From contig JAJDAO010000016.1 in NCBI GenBank assembly GCA_029261835.1, positions 46,930 to 110,929 on the forward strand: DNA of 64,000 bases, in the 5' to 3' direction. The translations under genes and the position numbers were made by a program. Shown one piece after another: positions 50,650 through 59,931 of this stretch (position 1 is the first letter of the stretch; each line of letters begins with the position of its first letter). The notes under the pieces are model-generated. The model saw only the letters and a program-made list of their open reading frames with translations. It searched no databases and was not told where the DNA came from. The stretch comes from Deltaproteobacteria bacterium (GTDB lineage Bacteria; Myxococcota_A; UBA9160; UBA4427).

Positions 50650-51147
50650 GGCAGGCCCTCCTCGCGCCTCATGATGAGCTTGTTTGGATGAAAGCAAGCT
50701 CATCGCCGTGTGTCCAGCAGACGGATGGCGGGCGCGGGATATGTCACGAGAACGCGGCCGTCTCAACGCCGGATTCGAACCGCATTCCCAGCTCCTGAGC
50801 TGCGTCTACGGTGCACACCGCACAGATGGCCCGCATCACAGATGCCGATCGCCTGCCGAGCGAGTGCGACTGCTCCGGAGTTGCCGGTCGCGGCGTGACC
50901 AGCGGTTGCCGGTTGCCTCGCAACCACCCCCGACGCGGCTTGTCAGCGACCGACTTCGCCCGAGAGCTGCGCATTGCAGAGCTCGCGTGTGACACGGGAC
51001 GTCACCCGCTGGAGTTCGCCCGCGAGAAGAAAAGGCCCTTGTTTTCAACTCCTTAAGCGGATGCCGTCTGCTGGCACGCCCCTTGCGAAGAGGAGACTCC
51101 GGAATCACTGCCCACGTTCGGTACGGCCGGGATCAGGAGTCATAAGT
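50650..51147. other. Intergenic with sigma-54-type promoter
   Basis: About 500 bases between divergent genes. The only notable element is the promoter at 51072–51086; the rest carries no gene I can support. Confidence 0.45.
51072..51086 (+). promoter_or_regulatory. Sigma-54 (RpoN) promoter candidate
   Basis: TGGCACGCCCCTTGC at 51072–51086 matches the -24/-12 RpoN consensus TGGCACG-N4-TTGC at every conserved base. It lies 61 bases upstream of the ATG of the secreted protein at 51148. PEP-CTERM-related exported proteins are known to be controlled by sigma-54 with the PrsR regulator. Confidence 0.65.
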
Positions 51148-52206
51148 ATGAGTTGGAGACGCCCTTTGAAGATGTTCGGGATGCTCGCGCTCGTAGCGCT
51201 GAGTTCAGTCGCGCTGGCGAGCAGTGCAAGTGCGGGCTGCGGCTGTGATCACCCGCCGCCCGACTGGACCCTGGTGATGCCGCCCTTCGGATCTCCCGGG
51301 AAAGCGATAACGATCAACGCGGACAGCTTCGAGTTCGTTCCGGGGCAGTCCTACGGCGTGAAGATCGGTGGCAAGTGGGTCGTGGCCCTGGCCGAGGCGA
51401 CCGGATCCATAGTAGTCCCGGTTCAGCCGAACGCGCTCGTCGGTCCGTCAGAGGTCCAGATCGTCGGCGGTGTGCTCGACGTGGTCTATCCGGCGTCGGT
51501 CTTTACCGTGATGCCCGTGCCTCGCGCGCTGCCGGCTGTAGACGGTATCTATCTGGCTCGGCACTACGAGATCCCCGTTACGGCGGATGGCACGCTGCTG
51601 ATTCCGCTGGATGTGGGCGAAGTGCTCGATCCCACACAATTCGCCTTCGCGCTTCCGGCCTTGGAGCTCGCGTTCGGACACGAGGACGTCGTGATCTACA
51701 ACGCAGACGGCGTCGATCTGACGCTCTTTACTCTCGATGTCGAGGATCCGACCCTGCGTGAGTGGGGTGAGTACTACGGATGGCAGGTGAGCGAGGACGG
51801 GGGACTTGGCGGGATGGTCTACGAACCCGCGATCGGCTCACCCGTGGGCCTGCTCAAAGAAGAGAACATGAGTGACATCTTCAGCTACTGGCGCCACGAG
51901 TTCTATACCTACGCGGATGCTCATGCCCCCGGTGGCTCACACCAGCTCGGGGCGGGCAAGTTGCATCCCGATGGCACGCGACACGTGGACCACAACCAGC
52001 TGGTGATCGCGATCCGGGGACATGAACGGTCCACTGGCAAGCCCCTCGATCCCGGCAAGCTGAAGGCCCACGTCGCCTGGCTGTCCCTCGTGACCCCGGA
52101 CCCCATCGCTCTGTCGGATATTCTTGGCGAGTTCCAGTACGGGCTCGGCGCCTGGATTCAGGAGATGCCCTCGTCGGAGACGGACTACGACGCAGAGGGC
52201 TGGTAG
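51148..52206 (+). CDS. Secreted hypothetical protein
   Basis: A 352-residue exported protein. The signal ends ALASSASA, followed by GCGCDHPPP and an IPT-like first domain (GKAITINADSFEFVPGQSYGVKIGGKWV), then a second half with a HEFYTYADAHAPGGSHQLG stretch and HPDGTRHVDHNQLVIAIRGH. The GCGC start of the mature part may be lipidated or disulfide-bonded. AGGAGT lies 7–8 bases before ATG 51148. It is driven by a likely sigma-54 promoter and followed by a hairpin. No named family recognised. Confidence 0.65.
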   Translation: MSWRRPLKMFGMLALVALSSVALASSASAGCGCDHPPPDWTLVMPPFGSPGKAITINADSFEFVPGQSYGVKIGGKWVVALAEATGSIVVPVQPNALVGPSEVQIVGGVLDVVYPASVFTVMPVPRALPAVDGIYLARHYEIPVTADGTLLIPLDVGEVLDPTQFAFALPALELAFGHEDVVIYNADGVDLTLFTLDVEDPTLREWGEYYGWQVSEDGGLGGMVYEPAIGSPVGLLKEENMSDIFSYWRHEFYTYADAHAPGGSHQLGAGKLHPDGTRHVDHNQLVIAIRGHERSTGKPLDPGKLKAHVAWLSLVTPDPIALSDILGEFQYGLGAWIQEMPSSETDYDAEGW

Positions 52207-52215
52207 CCGTGCACG

Positions 52216-52248
52216 GCGGCCGCAGCGTCTCGCTGGTGCTGCGGCCGC
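52216..52248 (+). terminator. Hairpin after the secreted protein gene
   Basis: GCGGCCGCAGC and GCTGCGGCCGC pair exactly over 11 bp around an 11-base loop, starting 10 bases after the stop codon. No T tract follows, so it is either a terminator without U-run or an mRNA-stability hairpin. Confidence 0.55.
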
Positions 52249-52353
52249 GTGGTGATTCCCTGCCGCGGTTGGGTCCGTTCGGACCAATCCGCGGCGCATC
52301 CGTTTGCGGGCGGGCGGTCCGCCGCGAGGCCGGGAGGTGAAGACCGCGGCCGA

Positions 52354-53217
52354 TTACTCCGCCTTCTTCCCCTTCTTTCCCCGTAAGAGTCCACCGACGC
52401 CGTCGAGGAGGTTGGCGCTCCCTTCGACGCTCTTCTCGAGTCCGCGCTTGACGTCTTCTTGCAGCTGCTTTCCGGTCTCCGTCACCGAGTCCTGCAGCTC
52501 GACGCCGGCTTTCCCGAGCGCCGTGAGCTTGCCGCCGAGCTCACGGGCCAGGTCCTGCGGAAGGCCGATACCATTCTTGGCGATCGCCTGCAGGATCGCC
52601 TTGGTCACGATCGCCACGAGCTTCTCGCCTGGAATCCCGTTCTCGCTGCCCGAACCGATGTTTTGCAGCCGAATCTCCGGCACCTCGACCGACAGCTCAC
52701 TCAGCTTCGCACCCAGCGCCTCGAGGCGCGTGTGCGCCGTGATGTCTCGAATCACCAGCTCTTGGATGATGAATCCACGCCCCCCCTCGCTCGGCGGGCT
52801 GGCCGGCTTGCCCTCACCGCTGCTCAGGCGTGAGAGATTGTCGAGGATGACGCCGTAGTTCGTCTTGCCTTCGCTCCGCTCGAGACTGACCTCGATTTCG
52901 CTCAGCGCCAGCAACGGCACGACGAGGGGGTCGTCCATCAGGCTGGGGAGAGGGAGGACGACGTCAGCTCGCCCCAGGCGGATGAAGTTCGGCCTCTCGA
53001 ATCCCGAAGGATTGGAGACCCGCAGCTCCGAGAGACCGAACTCGCCCGAGACAAAGCCGAGCCGCAGCGAGTCGAGCTTGGTCTCGACGCCAAGGGCAAC
53101 CTCCGCTCCCTTCTCGATCGCCACGGCCACGATGCGGTCGATGTATACGAAGAAACCGGCGAGGCCGATCGCGACGAGGATCGCGGCGCCGATCAGTAGA
53201 CGCGACAGCAGGCTCAT
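52354..53217 (-). CDS. AsmA-like membrane-anchored protein
   Basis: A 287-residue protein. One N-terminal membrane helix (LIGAAILVAIGLAGFFVYI) anchors a periplasmic domain that begins like AsmA/YhdP-type lipid-transfer proteins (IEKGAEVALGVETKLDSLRLGFVSGEFGLSELRVSNPSGF). The rest has amphipathic strands and a lysine-rich tail (LLRGKKGKKAE). It is far shorter than AsmA (600+), so it may be a small paralogue or a partner. Alternate: DUF748-like N-terminal part. The upstream 53218–53460 is intergenic. Confidence 0.6.
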   Translation of the reverse strand: MSLLSRLLIGAAILVAIGLAGFFVYIDRIVAVAIEKGAEVALGVETKLDSLRLGFVSGEFGLSELRVSNPSGFERPNFIRLGRADVVLPLPSLMDDPLVVPLLALSEIEVSLERSEGKTNYGVILDNLSRLSSGEGKPASPPSEGGRGFIIQELVIRDITAHTRLEALGAKLSELSVEVPEIRLQNIGSGSENGIPGEKLVAIVTKAILQAIAKNGIGLPQDLARELGGKLTALGKAGVELQDSVTETGKQLQEDVKRGLEKSVEGSANLLDGVGGLLRGKKGKKAE

Positions 53218-53460
53218 GGGTTCTTGTCCTCTGGTTGCGGAGAGCTTCTTTACCTACCACAATCGGCGCGCCCTGTGGAGCGGGGTCTGCGTGTGTGTCC
53301 GTCCCGGACTCTGTCCTGATCTGCCGGGGGCAAGCCCCCTCGGATGTCCAAGGAGCGGCGGGCGGGGCGCGTCTCTCGCTCGGCCGGCTGCTATCGGCTA
53401 GGGTGATCCGCCCGGCTCCGGCAGATCGGCTGCGAGCCGAGCCCGAAGAAGGGGAGACCG

Positions 53461-54312
53461 ATGGATCCTGAGACGATCGGAAGCACGGCCCAGCAGGCCG
53501 CGGATACCGCCGTGGCGCTGATGTCCAATTGGGGTCTCCAGGTGCTGGGGGCCCTCGCGGTGCTCCTCGTCGGGCGCTGGGTCGCGGGCCTCGTACGCCG
53601 CCTGGTGCGGCGTGCAATGGTGAACGCGAACGTCGACGAGTCGCTGATTCCGTTCTTCTGCAGCCTCGCCTACTACGTGGTGCTCATCGTCGTTGGGATC
53701 GCGGTACTCGAGCTGTTCGGTATCGAGACCACCTCTCTCATCGCCGTACTGGGCGCCGCAGGTTTGGCCGTCGGGTTGGCGCTCCAGGGCACGCTCTCCA
53801 ATTTCGCCGCGGGTGTGATGCTGCTGGGCTTCCGTCCCTTTCGCGTCGGGGACTATGTCGAGGTGGCGGGCTCAGCCGGCAGCGTGGCTGAGATCGGCAT
53901 CTTCAGCACTTCCCTCAACACGACGGACAACGTCCGGGTCACCATCCCGAATTCTGCGGTTTACGGCGAGGTGATCCGGAACTACAGCGCGAACGAGATC
54001 CGACGCGTCGACTTGGTGATGGGGATTTCGTACGGTGATGACATTGCTCGAGCGATCGAGATCATCCGCAACGTGCTCGAGGGCGACGAGCGTGTGCTGA
54101 CCGATCCCTCACCGCAGATCGCCGTCAGCGAGTTGGCGGACTCCTCGGTCAATCTGGTTGTGCGACCCTGGTGCCAGGGCGCTCAGTACTGGAATCTGCG
54201 CTTTGATCTGACCCGGGCGCTCAAAGAGGAGCTCGAGGCCGGTGGATGTGCGATCCCCTTCCCACAGCGCGATCTTCACGTGGTCACGCTTCCCGCAGCC
54301 GAGGGCGGCTGA
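53461..54312 (+). CDS. Small-conductance mechanosensitive channel (MscS family)
   Basis: A 283-residue protein. Three N-terminal membrane helices (LQVLGALAVLLVGRWVAGLV, YYVVLIVVGIAVLELFG, AVLGAAGLAVGLALQGTLSNFAAGVMLLGF), the last being pore helix TM3 with the GxxxAxGLALQGxLxN-A-G signature, followed by the beta domain (FRVGDYVEVAGSAGSVAEIGIFST) and the cytoplasmic vestibule. Length is that of E. coli MscS (286). It opens under membrane tension to relieve osmotic stress. Start ATG 53461 has GGGGAG about 5–8 bases before it. Confidence 0.9.
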   Translation: MDPETIGSTAQQAADTAVALMSNWGLQVLGALAVLLVGRWVAGLVRRLVRRAMVNANVDESLIPFFCSLAYYVVLIVVGIAVLELFGIETTSLIAVLGAAGLAVGLALQGTLSNFAAGVMLLGFRPFRVGDYVEVAGSAGSVAEIGIFSTSLNTTDNVRVTIPNSAVYGEVIRNYSANEIRRVDLVMGISYGDDIARAIEIIRNVLEGDERVLTDPSPQIAVSELADSSVNLVVRPWCQGAQYWNLRFDLTRALKEELEAGGCAIPFPQRDLHVVTLPAAEGG

Positions 54313-54390
54313 GCATTGCGTACGGGTTTGATGCACAGGGCGCGCTGCGGCGTCTCGAGCCACGCCGACAGCGCTTTAGGAGAGTTGATC

Positions 54391-55272
54391 ATGCGTTTTC
54401 ATCAGATCGTCGTGCTCATCGTGTTGCTGTCGGCGACCGGAGTCGCGGCGGATACGATCGAACTCGAGAACGGCGACAGGCTCGAGGTGACGGTGATCGA
54501 GGAGCGCGATGAAACGATCATCGCCGAGCACATGCTCTTCGGTCGAATCGAGATTCCGAAGTCTGCCGTGAAGCCCCCGCCGCCGCCGGAGTCGGAGGTG
54601 CCGGGCATCTTTGGCAGCGACATCCTGCGCGGCTGGACGCGCAGCCTGGGCGCCGGTGTGTCGGGTGCGAGCGGCAACTCGAAGGACGCGAGCTTCAATA
54701 CCTCGCTCAAGATCGGCCGGAGCGCCGAGACGTTCCGTGGCGCTTTCGATGCCGGCTATTTCTTCGCCACCAAGGACGGTGACAAGACGACCAACCAGTT
54801 CAACGCAGACTACCGCCACGACTTTCTCTTCCGCGATTCGAAGTTCTTTCTGTTCGGAACCGCCCGCTATGACTACGACCAGTTCCAGGGCTGGGAGAAT
54901 CGCATCGCGGCGAGTGGCGGTGTCGGCTACGACTTCTACAAGCGCGAGAAGTTCGAGTTGCGGGGCAATCTGGGTGCCGGCTTTGCCCGCACGTTCGGCA
55001 GTGAGCGGAGCTGGAGGCCGGAGGGCGTCGCGGGCGTGGCGCTGGTATGGCGCATCACTGAGGGGCAGAGCTTCCATCTAGATACGACCTACTACCCGAA
55101 CTTCGACGACCTGCCCGAATTTCGTCTGCTCTCGAACGCCAACTACAGCATCGGCATTGGGCGGATCGAAGGGTTGAACCTGAAGTTTGGGCTGAAGAAC
55201 GACTATGACTCGGTAGCGACGGGCGAGAACAACAATCTGAAGTACTACGGCAATCTCGTCTACGAGTTCTGA
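54391..55272 (+). CDS. DUF481 (YdiY-like) outer-membrane beta-barrel protein
   Basis: A 293-residue exported protein. A signal peptide (LIVLLSATGVAADT) is followed by a short KOW/SH3-like strand set (LENGDRLEVTVIEERDETIIAEH) and from about residue 80 by the beta-barrel-like DUF481 pattern GVSGASGNSKDASFNT, ATKDGDKTTNQFNADYRHDF, KFFLFGTARYDYDQFQGWENRIAAS, with a terminal strand ending in F. It probably sits in the outer membrane. AGGAGAG lies 6–7 bases before ATG 54391. Follows the MscS gene by 78 bases; co-transcription likely. Confidence 0.75.
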   Translation: MRFHQIVVLIVLLSATGVAADTIELENGDRLEVTVIEERDETIIAEHMLFGRIEIPKSAVKPPPPPESEVPGIFGSDILRGWTRSLGAGVSGASGNSKDASFNTSLKIGRSAETFRGAFDAGYFFATKDGDKTTNQFNADYRHDFLFRDSKFFLFGTARYDYDQFQGWENRIAASGGVGYDFYKREKFELRGNLGAGFARTFGSERSWRPEGVAGVALVWRITEGQSFHLDTTYYPNFDDLPEFRLLSNANYSIGIGRIEGLNLKFGLKNDYDSVATGENNNLKYYGNLVYEF

Positions 55273-55386
55273 CCCGCCGAAGCCGTTGGGATGCGGGCGG
55301 GCTGCGGAATCCAGCCGCTATCACGATTACCGGTGGATTGAATCAACGCCCGGCACCGTTGGCTCTCCAGATGAGAGGAATCACGC

Positions 55387-56274
55387 GTGGCCGACAGCGA
55401 GACCGCCAGCGCCAAGAAGTACCAAGCCGACATTCCAGCGAGGAATGAACCATTCTTCCTCAAGGGGTCGAACAACTACGATTGGGGCATGAAGAACCGC
55501 CTCGCCAACATCTTCGATGCCGACTCTGGTCGGACCGTGATGTTGGCCTTCGATCATGGCTACTTCCTCGGTCCGACCAGCGGGCTGGAGCGCATCGATC
55601 TGGACATCGTGCCGCTGACTCCATATGCCGACACGCTGATGCTCACGCGCGGAATCCTGCGCAGCAGTATCCCGCCCACGTACACTGGTGGCATCGTGCT
55701 GCGCGCCAGCGGCGGCCCGAGCATTCTGAAGGAGCTCTCGGACGAAGAGATCGCGCTGAGCATCGACGAGGTAATCCGACTGAACGCTGCAGCGATGGCG
55801 GTGCAGGTCTTCGTCGGCGGTGAATTCGAGACCCGGTCGATCCACAACATGACTCGGCTCGTAGACCTGGGGAATCGTCATGGCATCGCTACGCTCGCTG
55901 TTACAGCGGTCGGCAAGGACATGGCACGTGACGCGCAGTACATACGTCTCGCGACGCGGATCTGCGCCGAGCTTGGTGCGACCTACGTCAAGACGTACTA
56001 CGTGGAGGATGGCTTCGAGTCGGTAACCGCCAGTTGTCCGGTACCGATTGTGATTGCTGGCGGCAAGAAGCTGCCGGAGCGGGAGGCCCTGCAGCTCGCG
56101 AATCGAGCCGTCGAGGCGGGAGCGTCGGGTGTCGACATGGGTCGGAATATCTTCCAGGCCGAGTGCCCTGTGGCGATGATTCAAGCGGTTCGCAAAGTGG
56201 TCCACGAGGGAGCAGCGCCGCGGGAGGCGTTCGAGTTCTATGAGACGACGCGACGGGAGAGCGGAGTAGGCTGA
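55387..56274 (+). CDS. lsrF: LsrF-type class I aldolase/thiolase
   Basis: A 295-residue enzyme that follows E. coli LsrF end to end: [73 protein letters not shown] with Schiff-base Lys202, [17 protein letters not shown] and [12 protein letters not shown]. LsrF acts on a phosphorylated autoinducer-2 derivative. The other lsr genes are not seen here; the next gene encodes a different aldolase fusion. GTG 55387 with GAGAGG upstream. Substrate may differ; identification of the family is firm. Confidence 0.85.
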   Translation: MADSETASAKKYQADIPARNEPFFLKGSNNYDWGMKNRLANIFDADSGRTVMLAFDHGYFLGPTSGLERIDLDIVPLTPYADTLMLTRGILRSSIPPTYTGGIVLRASGGPSILKELSDEEIALSIDEVIRLNAAAMAVQVFVGGEFETRSIHNMTRLVDLGNRHGIATLAVTAVGKDMARDAQYIRLATRICAELGATYVKTYYVEDGFESVTASCPVPIVIAGGKKLPEREALQLANRAVEAGASGVDMGRNIFQAECPVAMIQAVRKVVHEGAAPREAFEFYETTRRESGVG

Positions 56275-56350
56275 GCGGCTTCGAGTTGTCGGGGCTCCTG
56301 GGTTCTGACGCTCGCCACTCTGCCCGCAAGGCGGTGATTGGAGCAGCGGG

Positions 56351-58462
56351 ATGGAGAACCGATGGCGCGCCGAGGAAGCCGAAGCCTTCATCGCTCGCTA
56401 CGCGGAACGATGTGATCGCGACCTCGCGCTGCGTACCTATTCCAGCCGCCTGATCGGAGCCGAGCGTTCGCTCGTGCTCCACGGCGGTGGCAATACCTCT
56501 CTCAAAGGAGCGGCGAGCGATGTCTTCGACCAGCCGGTCGAGGCGATCTTCGTCAAGGCTTCCGGAGTCGATCTCGCCCGGATCGAGCCCGAGGAGCACG
56601 TCACGTTGGAGTTGGCTCCTCTGCGTCGGCTACGTGCTCTGGCGGGGCTGGGCGACCAAGACATGGTGGGCGAGCTGCGGCGCCGCCTCTTCGACCAGCG
56701 TGCACCCACACCTTCAATCGAGACTCCTGTGCACGCGTGTCTGCCCGCGCGCTTCGTCGATCACACGCATGCGGATGCGGTACTGGCACTCTGCAGCCAG
56801 CCGGATGCCGAGGACCATCTGCGCAAGGCGCTGGGTGACGAAGTCGTGATCCTGCCGTACGTGAAGGCGGGTCTGGAGCTGGCCGCGCAGGTGGCCGATG
56901 CCTGCGAGGTCAACCCGGACGCACGAGCGATGGTCTGGCTGCGCCACGGGATCGTCACCTGGGGCGGCACGGCACGCGAATCCTATGATCACATGATCGA
57001 GCTGGTTTCGGCGGCGGAGCGTTATCTGGAGCGGCGCGCAGTCGTTCGCGCAACGCCGTCGGCCGCCACTTCACTGGAAGTCGCCCGGCGGCGGCTGGTC
57101 GACGTGGCACCCCGCGTGCGCGGCCTGCTCGCCGCCCGCAGTGACAGTGCGGATCGCCCGTGGCGCCGGGTCGTGTTGCGTTCCTTGGTGGAGCGTACGG
57201 TTCTGGACAAGCTCGACGCGGAGGGAGCGCATTCACTCTTCGTTTCGCCACCCCTTACCGCTGATCACCTGATTCGAACGAAGCCGCTGCCCGTCTGGAT
57301 CGAGGCTCTGGATTTCGCCGACGACGAGCGTCTGTGCGCGCAACTGCGCGGAGCCGTCGAGCGCTACGCTGATGGCTACCGCGCCTACTTGTCTCGACAT
57401 GCCGCACGTATGCCCGCCGGTGTGGAGGCCTTCGACCCTTTGCCCCGTGTGTTGCTGATCCCCGGGCTCGGTGCGATCTGTGCCGGTAGTGACGCGGCGG
57501 CCGCGGATACTGCGCGCGATATCACGGCTCAAACATTGGACGCGAAGGCGCGCATTGCTGCCATGGGCTCGAGCTTCGAGGGCCTCTCAGAGGAACAGCT
57601 GTTCGACATGGAGTACCGGTTACTCCAGCACGCCAAGCTGGACGATTCGTCCGGTCTCCCGCTGGCTGGCCACAGCGTGCTCGTGACTGGGGCAGCTGGG
57701 GCGATCGGCTCTGGTATCTGCGCCGGGTTGCTGGCTCGGGGTGGGCATGTTGCGGTCAGTGACCTGCCCGGTCCGAGTCTGGATGCCGCGGTCGAGCGTC
57801 TCGAGGAGCAAGCGCCGGGCCGCGTGATCGGTGTGCCGCTGGACGTCACCGACGCTCAGTCGGTGGCCTCCGGCTTCGAGACAGTGAGTGCCACCTGGGG
57901 CGGAGTTGATCAGGTGGTCATCAACGCCGGACTGGCCCACGTGGCGAGCCTGAGCGAGATGGACCTGGAGCGCTTCCACCTGATCGAGAGAGTCAACATC
58001 GATGGGGCACTCCTACTCCTGGCCGAGACGGCGCGGCATCTGGAACGCCAGGGGACGGGAGGCGATGTCGTATTGGTTTCGAGCAAGAACGTGTTCGCGC
58101 CAGGAGCCGGCTTTGGTGCCTACAGCGCGACCAAGGCGGCCGCGCACCAGCTCGCACGGATCGCCAGTCTCGAGCTCGCGAGTGGTGACGTCCGCGTAAA
58201 CATGGTTTCGCCGGACGCCGTATTTTCTCATGGCGCACAACGCTCCGGGTTGTGGGCCGAAGTGGGGCCGGATCGCATGAAGGCGCGTGGTCTCGACGAG
58301 GCAGGCCTGGAAGAGTACTACCGCGATCGCAATCTCCTGAAAGCACGCATCACGGCCGATCACGTGGCGAACGCCGTGCTCTACTTCCTGACGCGGCAGA
58401 CTCCGACTACGGGTGTGACGCTCCCGGTCGATGGCGGCCTGCCCGACGCGACGCCGCGCTAG
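56351..58462 (+). CDS. Bifunctional class II aldolase / short-chain dehydrogenase
   Basis: A 703-residue fusion. The N-terminal half (about 1–400) is a class II (metal-dependent) aldolase: GGGNTSLKG, KASGVDL, FVDHTHADAVLALC (His ligands) and VWLRHGIVTWGGTA. The C-terminal half is an SDR: SVLVTGAAGAIGSGIC (NAD-binding), VINAGLA, VLVSSKN and AYSATKAAA with Tyr-x3-Lys. This is the RhaD/alcohol dehydrogenase type fusion; together with the LsrF homologue it suggests a sugar-phosphate aldol cleavage route. It starts 76 bases after it. ATG 56351 is weak in ribosome binding site but gives the domain a complete start. Confidence 0.85.
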   Translation: MENRWRAEEAEAFIARYAERCDRDLALRTYSSRLIGAERSLVLHGGGNTSLKGAASDVFDQPVEAIFVKASGVDLARIEPEEHVTLELAPLRRLRALAGLGDQDMVGELRRRLFDQRAPTPSIETPVHACLPARFVDHTHADAVLALCSQPDAEDHLRKALGDEVVILPYVKAGLELAAQVADACEVNPDARAMVWLRHGIVTWGGTARESYDHMIELVSAAERYLERRAVVRATPSAATSLEVARRRLVDVAPRVRGLLAARSDSADRPWRRVVLRSLVERTVLDKLDAEGAHSLFVSPPLTADHLIRTKPLPVWIEALDFADDERLCAQLRGAVERYADGYRAYLSRHAARMPAGVEAFDPLPRVLLIPGLGAICAGSDAAAADTARDITAQTLDAKARIAAMGSSFEGLSEEQLFDMEYRLLQHAKLDDSSGLPLAGHSVLVTGAAGAIGSGICAGLLARGGHVAVSDLPGPSLDAAVERLEEQAPGRVIGVPLDVTDAQSVASGFETVSATWGGVDQVVINAGLAHVASLSEMDLERFHLIERVNIDGALLLLAETARHLERQGTGGDVVLVSSKNVFAPGAGFGAYSATKAAAHQLARIASLELASGDVRVNMVSPDAVFSHGAQRSGLWAEVGPDRMKARGLDEAGLEEYYRDRNLLKARITADHVANAVLYFLTRQTPTTGVTLPVDGGLPDATPR

Positions 58463-58513
58463 CGTTCATCTCGTGAAACCGGACCGAGTCAGAAGCCCAG
58501 CGACTCACCCGGG

Positions 58514-59287
58514 CTAGAGAGGTTCGGGCGCGTCCAGCCCTCGCCCCGCTGAATCGAAGATCGGAAATGTCGCCCAGCCCCGGCGCTGCACGAAGAGCTG
58601 CAGCGAGACGCCGAGCACACCCAGACCGTAGAGCACCGATCGACGAAAATTGATCGAGGACGCTTCCTCGAAGTAGGCCGCAGGGCAGCTGACCTCCCCG
58701 ATCGAGAAACCGGCGTGGATGATCTGGGCCAGCATCTGGTTGTCGAAGACGAAGTCGTCCGAGTTCTCGAGCAGCGGAAGGCTCTCCAAGACTTCGCGCG
58801 TGAACGCGCGATAGCCGGTGTGATACTCCGACAGCTTGGCGCTGCAGAGCAAGTTCTGGATGGCCGTCAGCAGCCGATTGGCGACGTACTTGTAGAGCGG
58901 CATGCCTCCCGCTCTCGCTCGTCCGCCCAGGATTCGAGAACCCAACACGGCGTCGAACGGGCCATCGGTCAACATGCTGATCATGGCCGGTAGGAGCTTC
59001 GGCGTGTACTGGTAGTCGGGGTGAAGCATGACCACCACATCGGCGCCGAGGCGTAGAGCCTCTGTGTAGCAAGTCTTCTGGTTGCCCCCATAGCCGCGGG
59101 TGCTCTCGTGGACCAGCGTGCGCAGCCCGAGGCGTCGAGCTACCTCAACTGTTTCATCCGGACTGGCGTCATCCGTGACCACAACATGGTCCACCAGATC
59201 GAGAGGGATGCCTCGGTAGGTCTTCTCGATGGTTCGGGCCGCGTTGTACGCGGGCATCACGACCACGATCTTCTTGTCGTGAAACAA
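58514..59287 (-). CDS. Glycosyltransferase family 2
   Basis: A 257-residue GT-A fold transferase. IVVVMPAYNAARTIEKTY, VVVTDDASPDETVEVARRLG, GYGGNQKTCYTEAL, VVVMLHPDYQYTPKLL and the acceptor-site loop with FDNQMLAQIIHAGFSIGEVSCPAAYF are all present; DDAS and DP are the sugar-nucleotide and metal parts. I choose TTG 59287 (GGAGAGGAG 9 bases upstream). It resembles the dolichol- or polyprenyl-phosphate type (DPM1-like); its role might link to the STT3 gene far upstream, which is speculation. Ends convergent to the aldolase fusion. Confidence 0.8.
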   Translation of the reverse strand: MFHDKKIVVVMPAYNAARTIEKTYRGIPLDLVDHVVVTDDASPDETVEVARRLGLRTLVHESTRGYGGNQKTCYTEALRLGADVVVMLHPDYQYTPKLLPAMISMLTDGPFDAVLGSRILGGRARAGGMPLYKYVANRLLTAIQNLLCSAKLSEYHTGYRAFTREVLESLPLLENSDDFVFDNQMLAQIIHAGFSIGEVSCPAAYFEEASSINFRRSVLYGLGVLGVSLQLFVQRRGWATFPIFDSAGRGLDAPEPL

Positions 59288-59382
59288 AGCCGCTCGCTCC
59301 TCTCCCGGGCAAAGCAATATCTCTCAGAATGCCAGCTGAGCTTTTTCCGTCGGAGGAGTATAGACTGGAAGCGAGCGAGCCC

Positions 59383-59467
59383 GCCCGGGTGGCGAAATGG
59401 TAAACGCGGGCGACTTAAAATCGCCTGGCTTCGTGCCGTGCAGGTTCGAATCCTGCCCCGGGCACCA
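59383..59467 (+). tRNA. tRNA-Leu (UAA)
   Basis: Acceptor GCCCGGG pairs with CCCGGGC; anticodon loop CTTAAAA holds TAA in stem GGCGA/TCGCC; long variable arm, T-arm GCAGG TTCGAAT CCTGC, and encoded CCA at 59465–59467. Confidence 0.95.
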
Positions 59468-59505
59468 ACCGGTGCCCCGATCCGAGCGACCCAGCTTGGG
59501 ACCGG

Positions 59506-59829
59506 CTAGCTGTCCTGCAGGGTTACTACCCGCTGGCGGACTTCGGCGCTCTGGAGCAGCTCCTCCAGAGCGTCGTGGTCGAGCAATGTGGTGCGCCGGT
59601 AGTGCAGGCCCGGCTCTTGGATTTCGACGCGATAGATCTCACGGGTGCCCGCGAAGACCTGCCTGATTCTCAGGTATTGATCGGGGCCGCCGGCCAGGAT
59701 CTGGTCGCGCAGCGAGTCGACGATGCGCTGGCAGCGATCGAAGCCGTGCCCCAGCTGACCGAAATACGCCGCCTCGGGCCCCCGGCCTCGGTGACTGAGC
59801 TTGTACGCGCCGTGCGGCTTCATAGGCAT
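59506..59829 (-). CDS. Small conserved-looking hypothetical protein
   Basis: A 107-residue frame: YFGQLGHGFDRCQRIVDSLRDQILAGGPDQYLRIRQVFAGTREIYRVEIQEPGLHYRRTTLLDHDALEELLQS. The composition is that of a real folded protein with DHDALEELL at the end. No ribosome binding site is obvious before ATG 59829 or 59823. I do not recognise it. Confidence 0.5.
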   Translation of the reverse strand: MPMKPHGAYKLSHRGRGPEAAYFGQLGHGFDRCQRIVDSLRDQILAGGPDQYLRIRQVFAGTREIYRVEIQEPGLHYRRTTLLDHDALEELLQSAEVRQRVVTLQDS

Positions 59830-59931
59830 AACCGAAGTAGGATACCGGCTGGGACCTATCTCACAAACCCAGAAGTTCGAATCGAGCCCGAGCCGCCGCC
59901 GCCATGCGCGATCGGCGTCAGTCGCTTCTGA

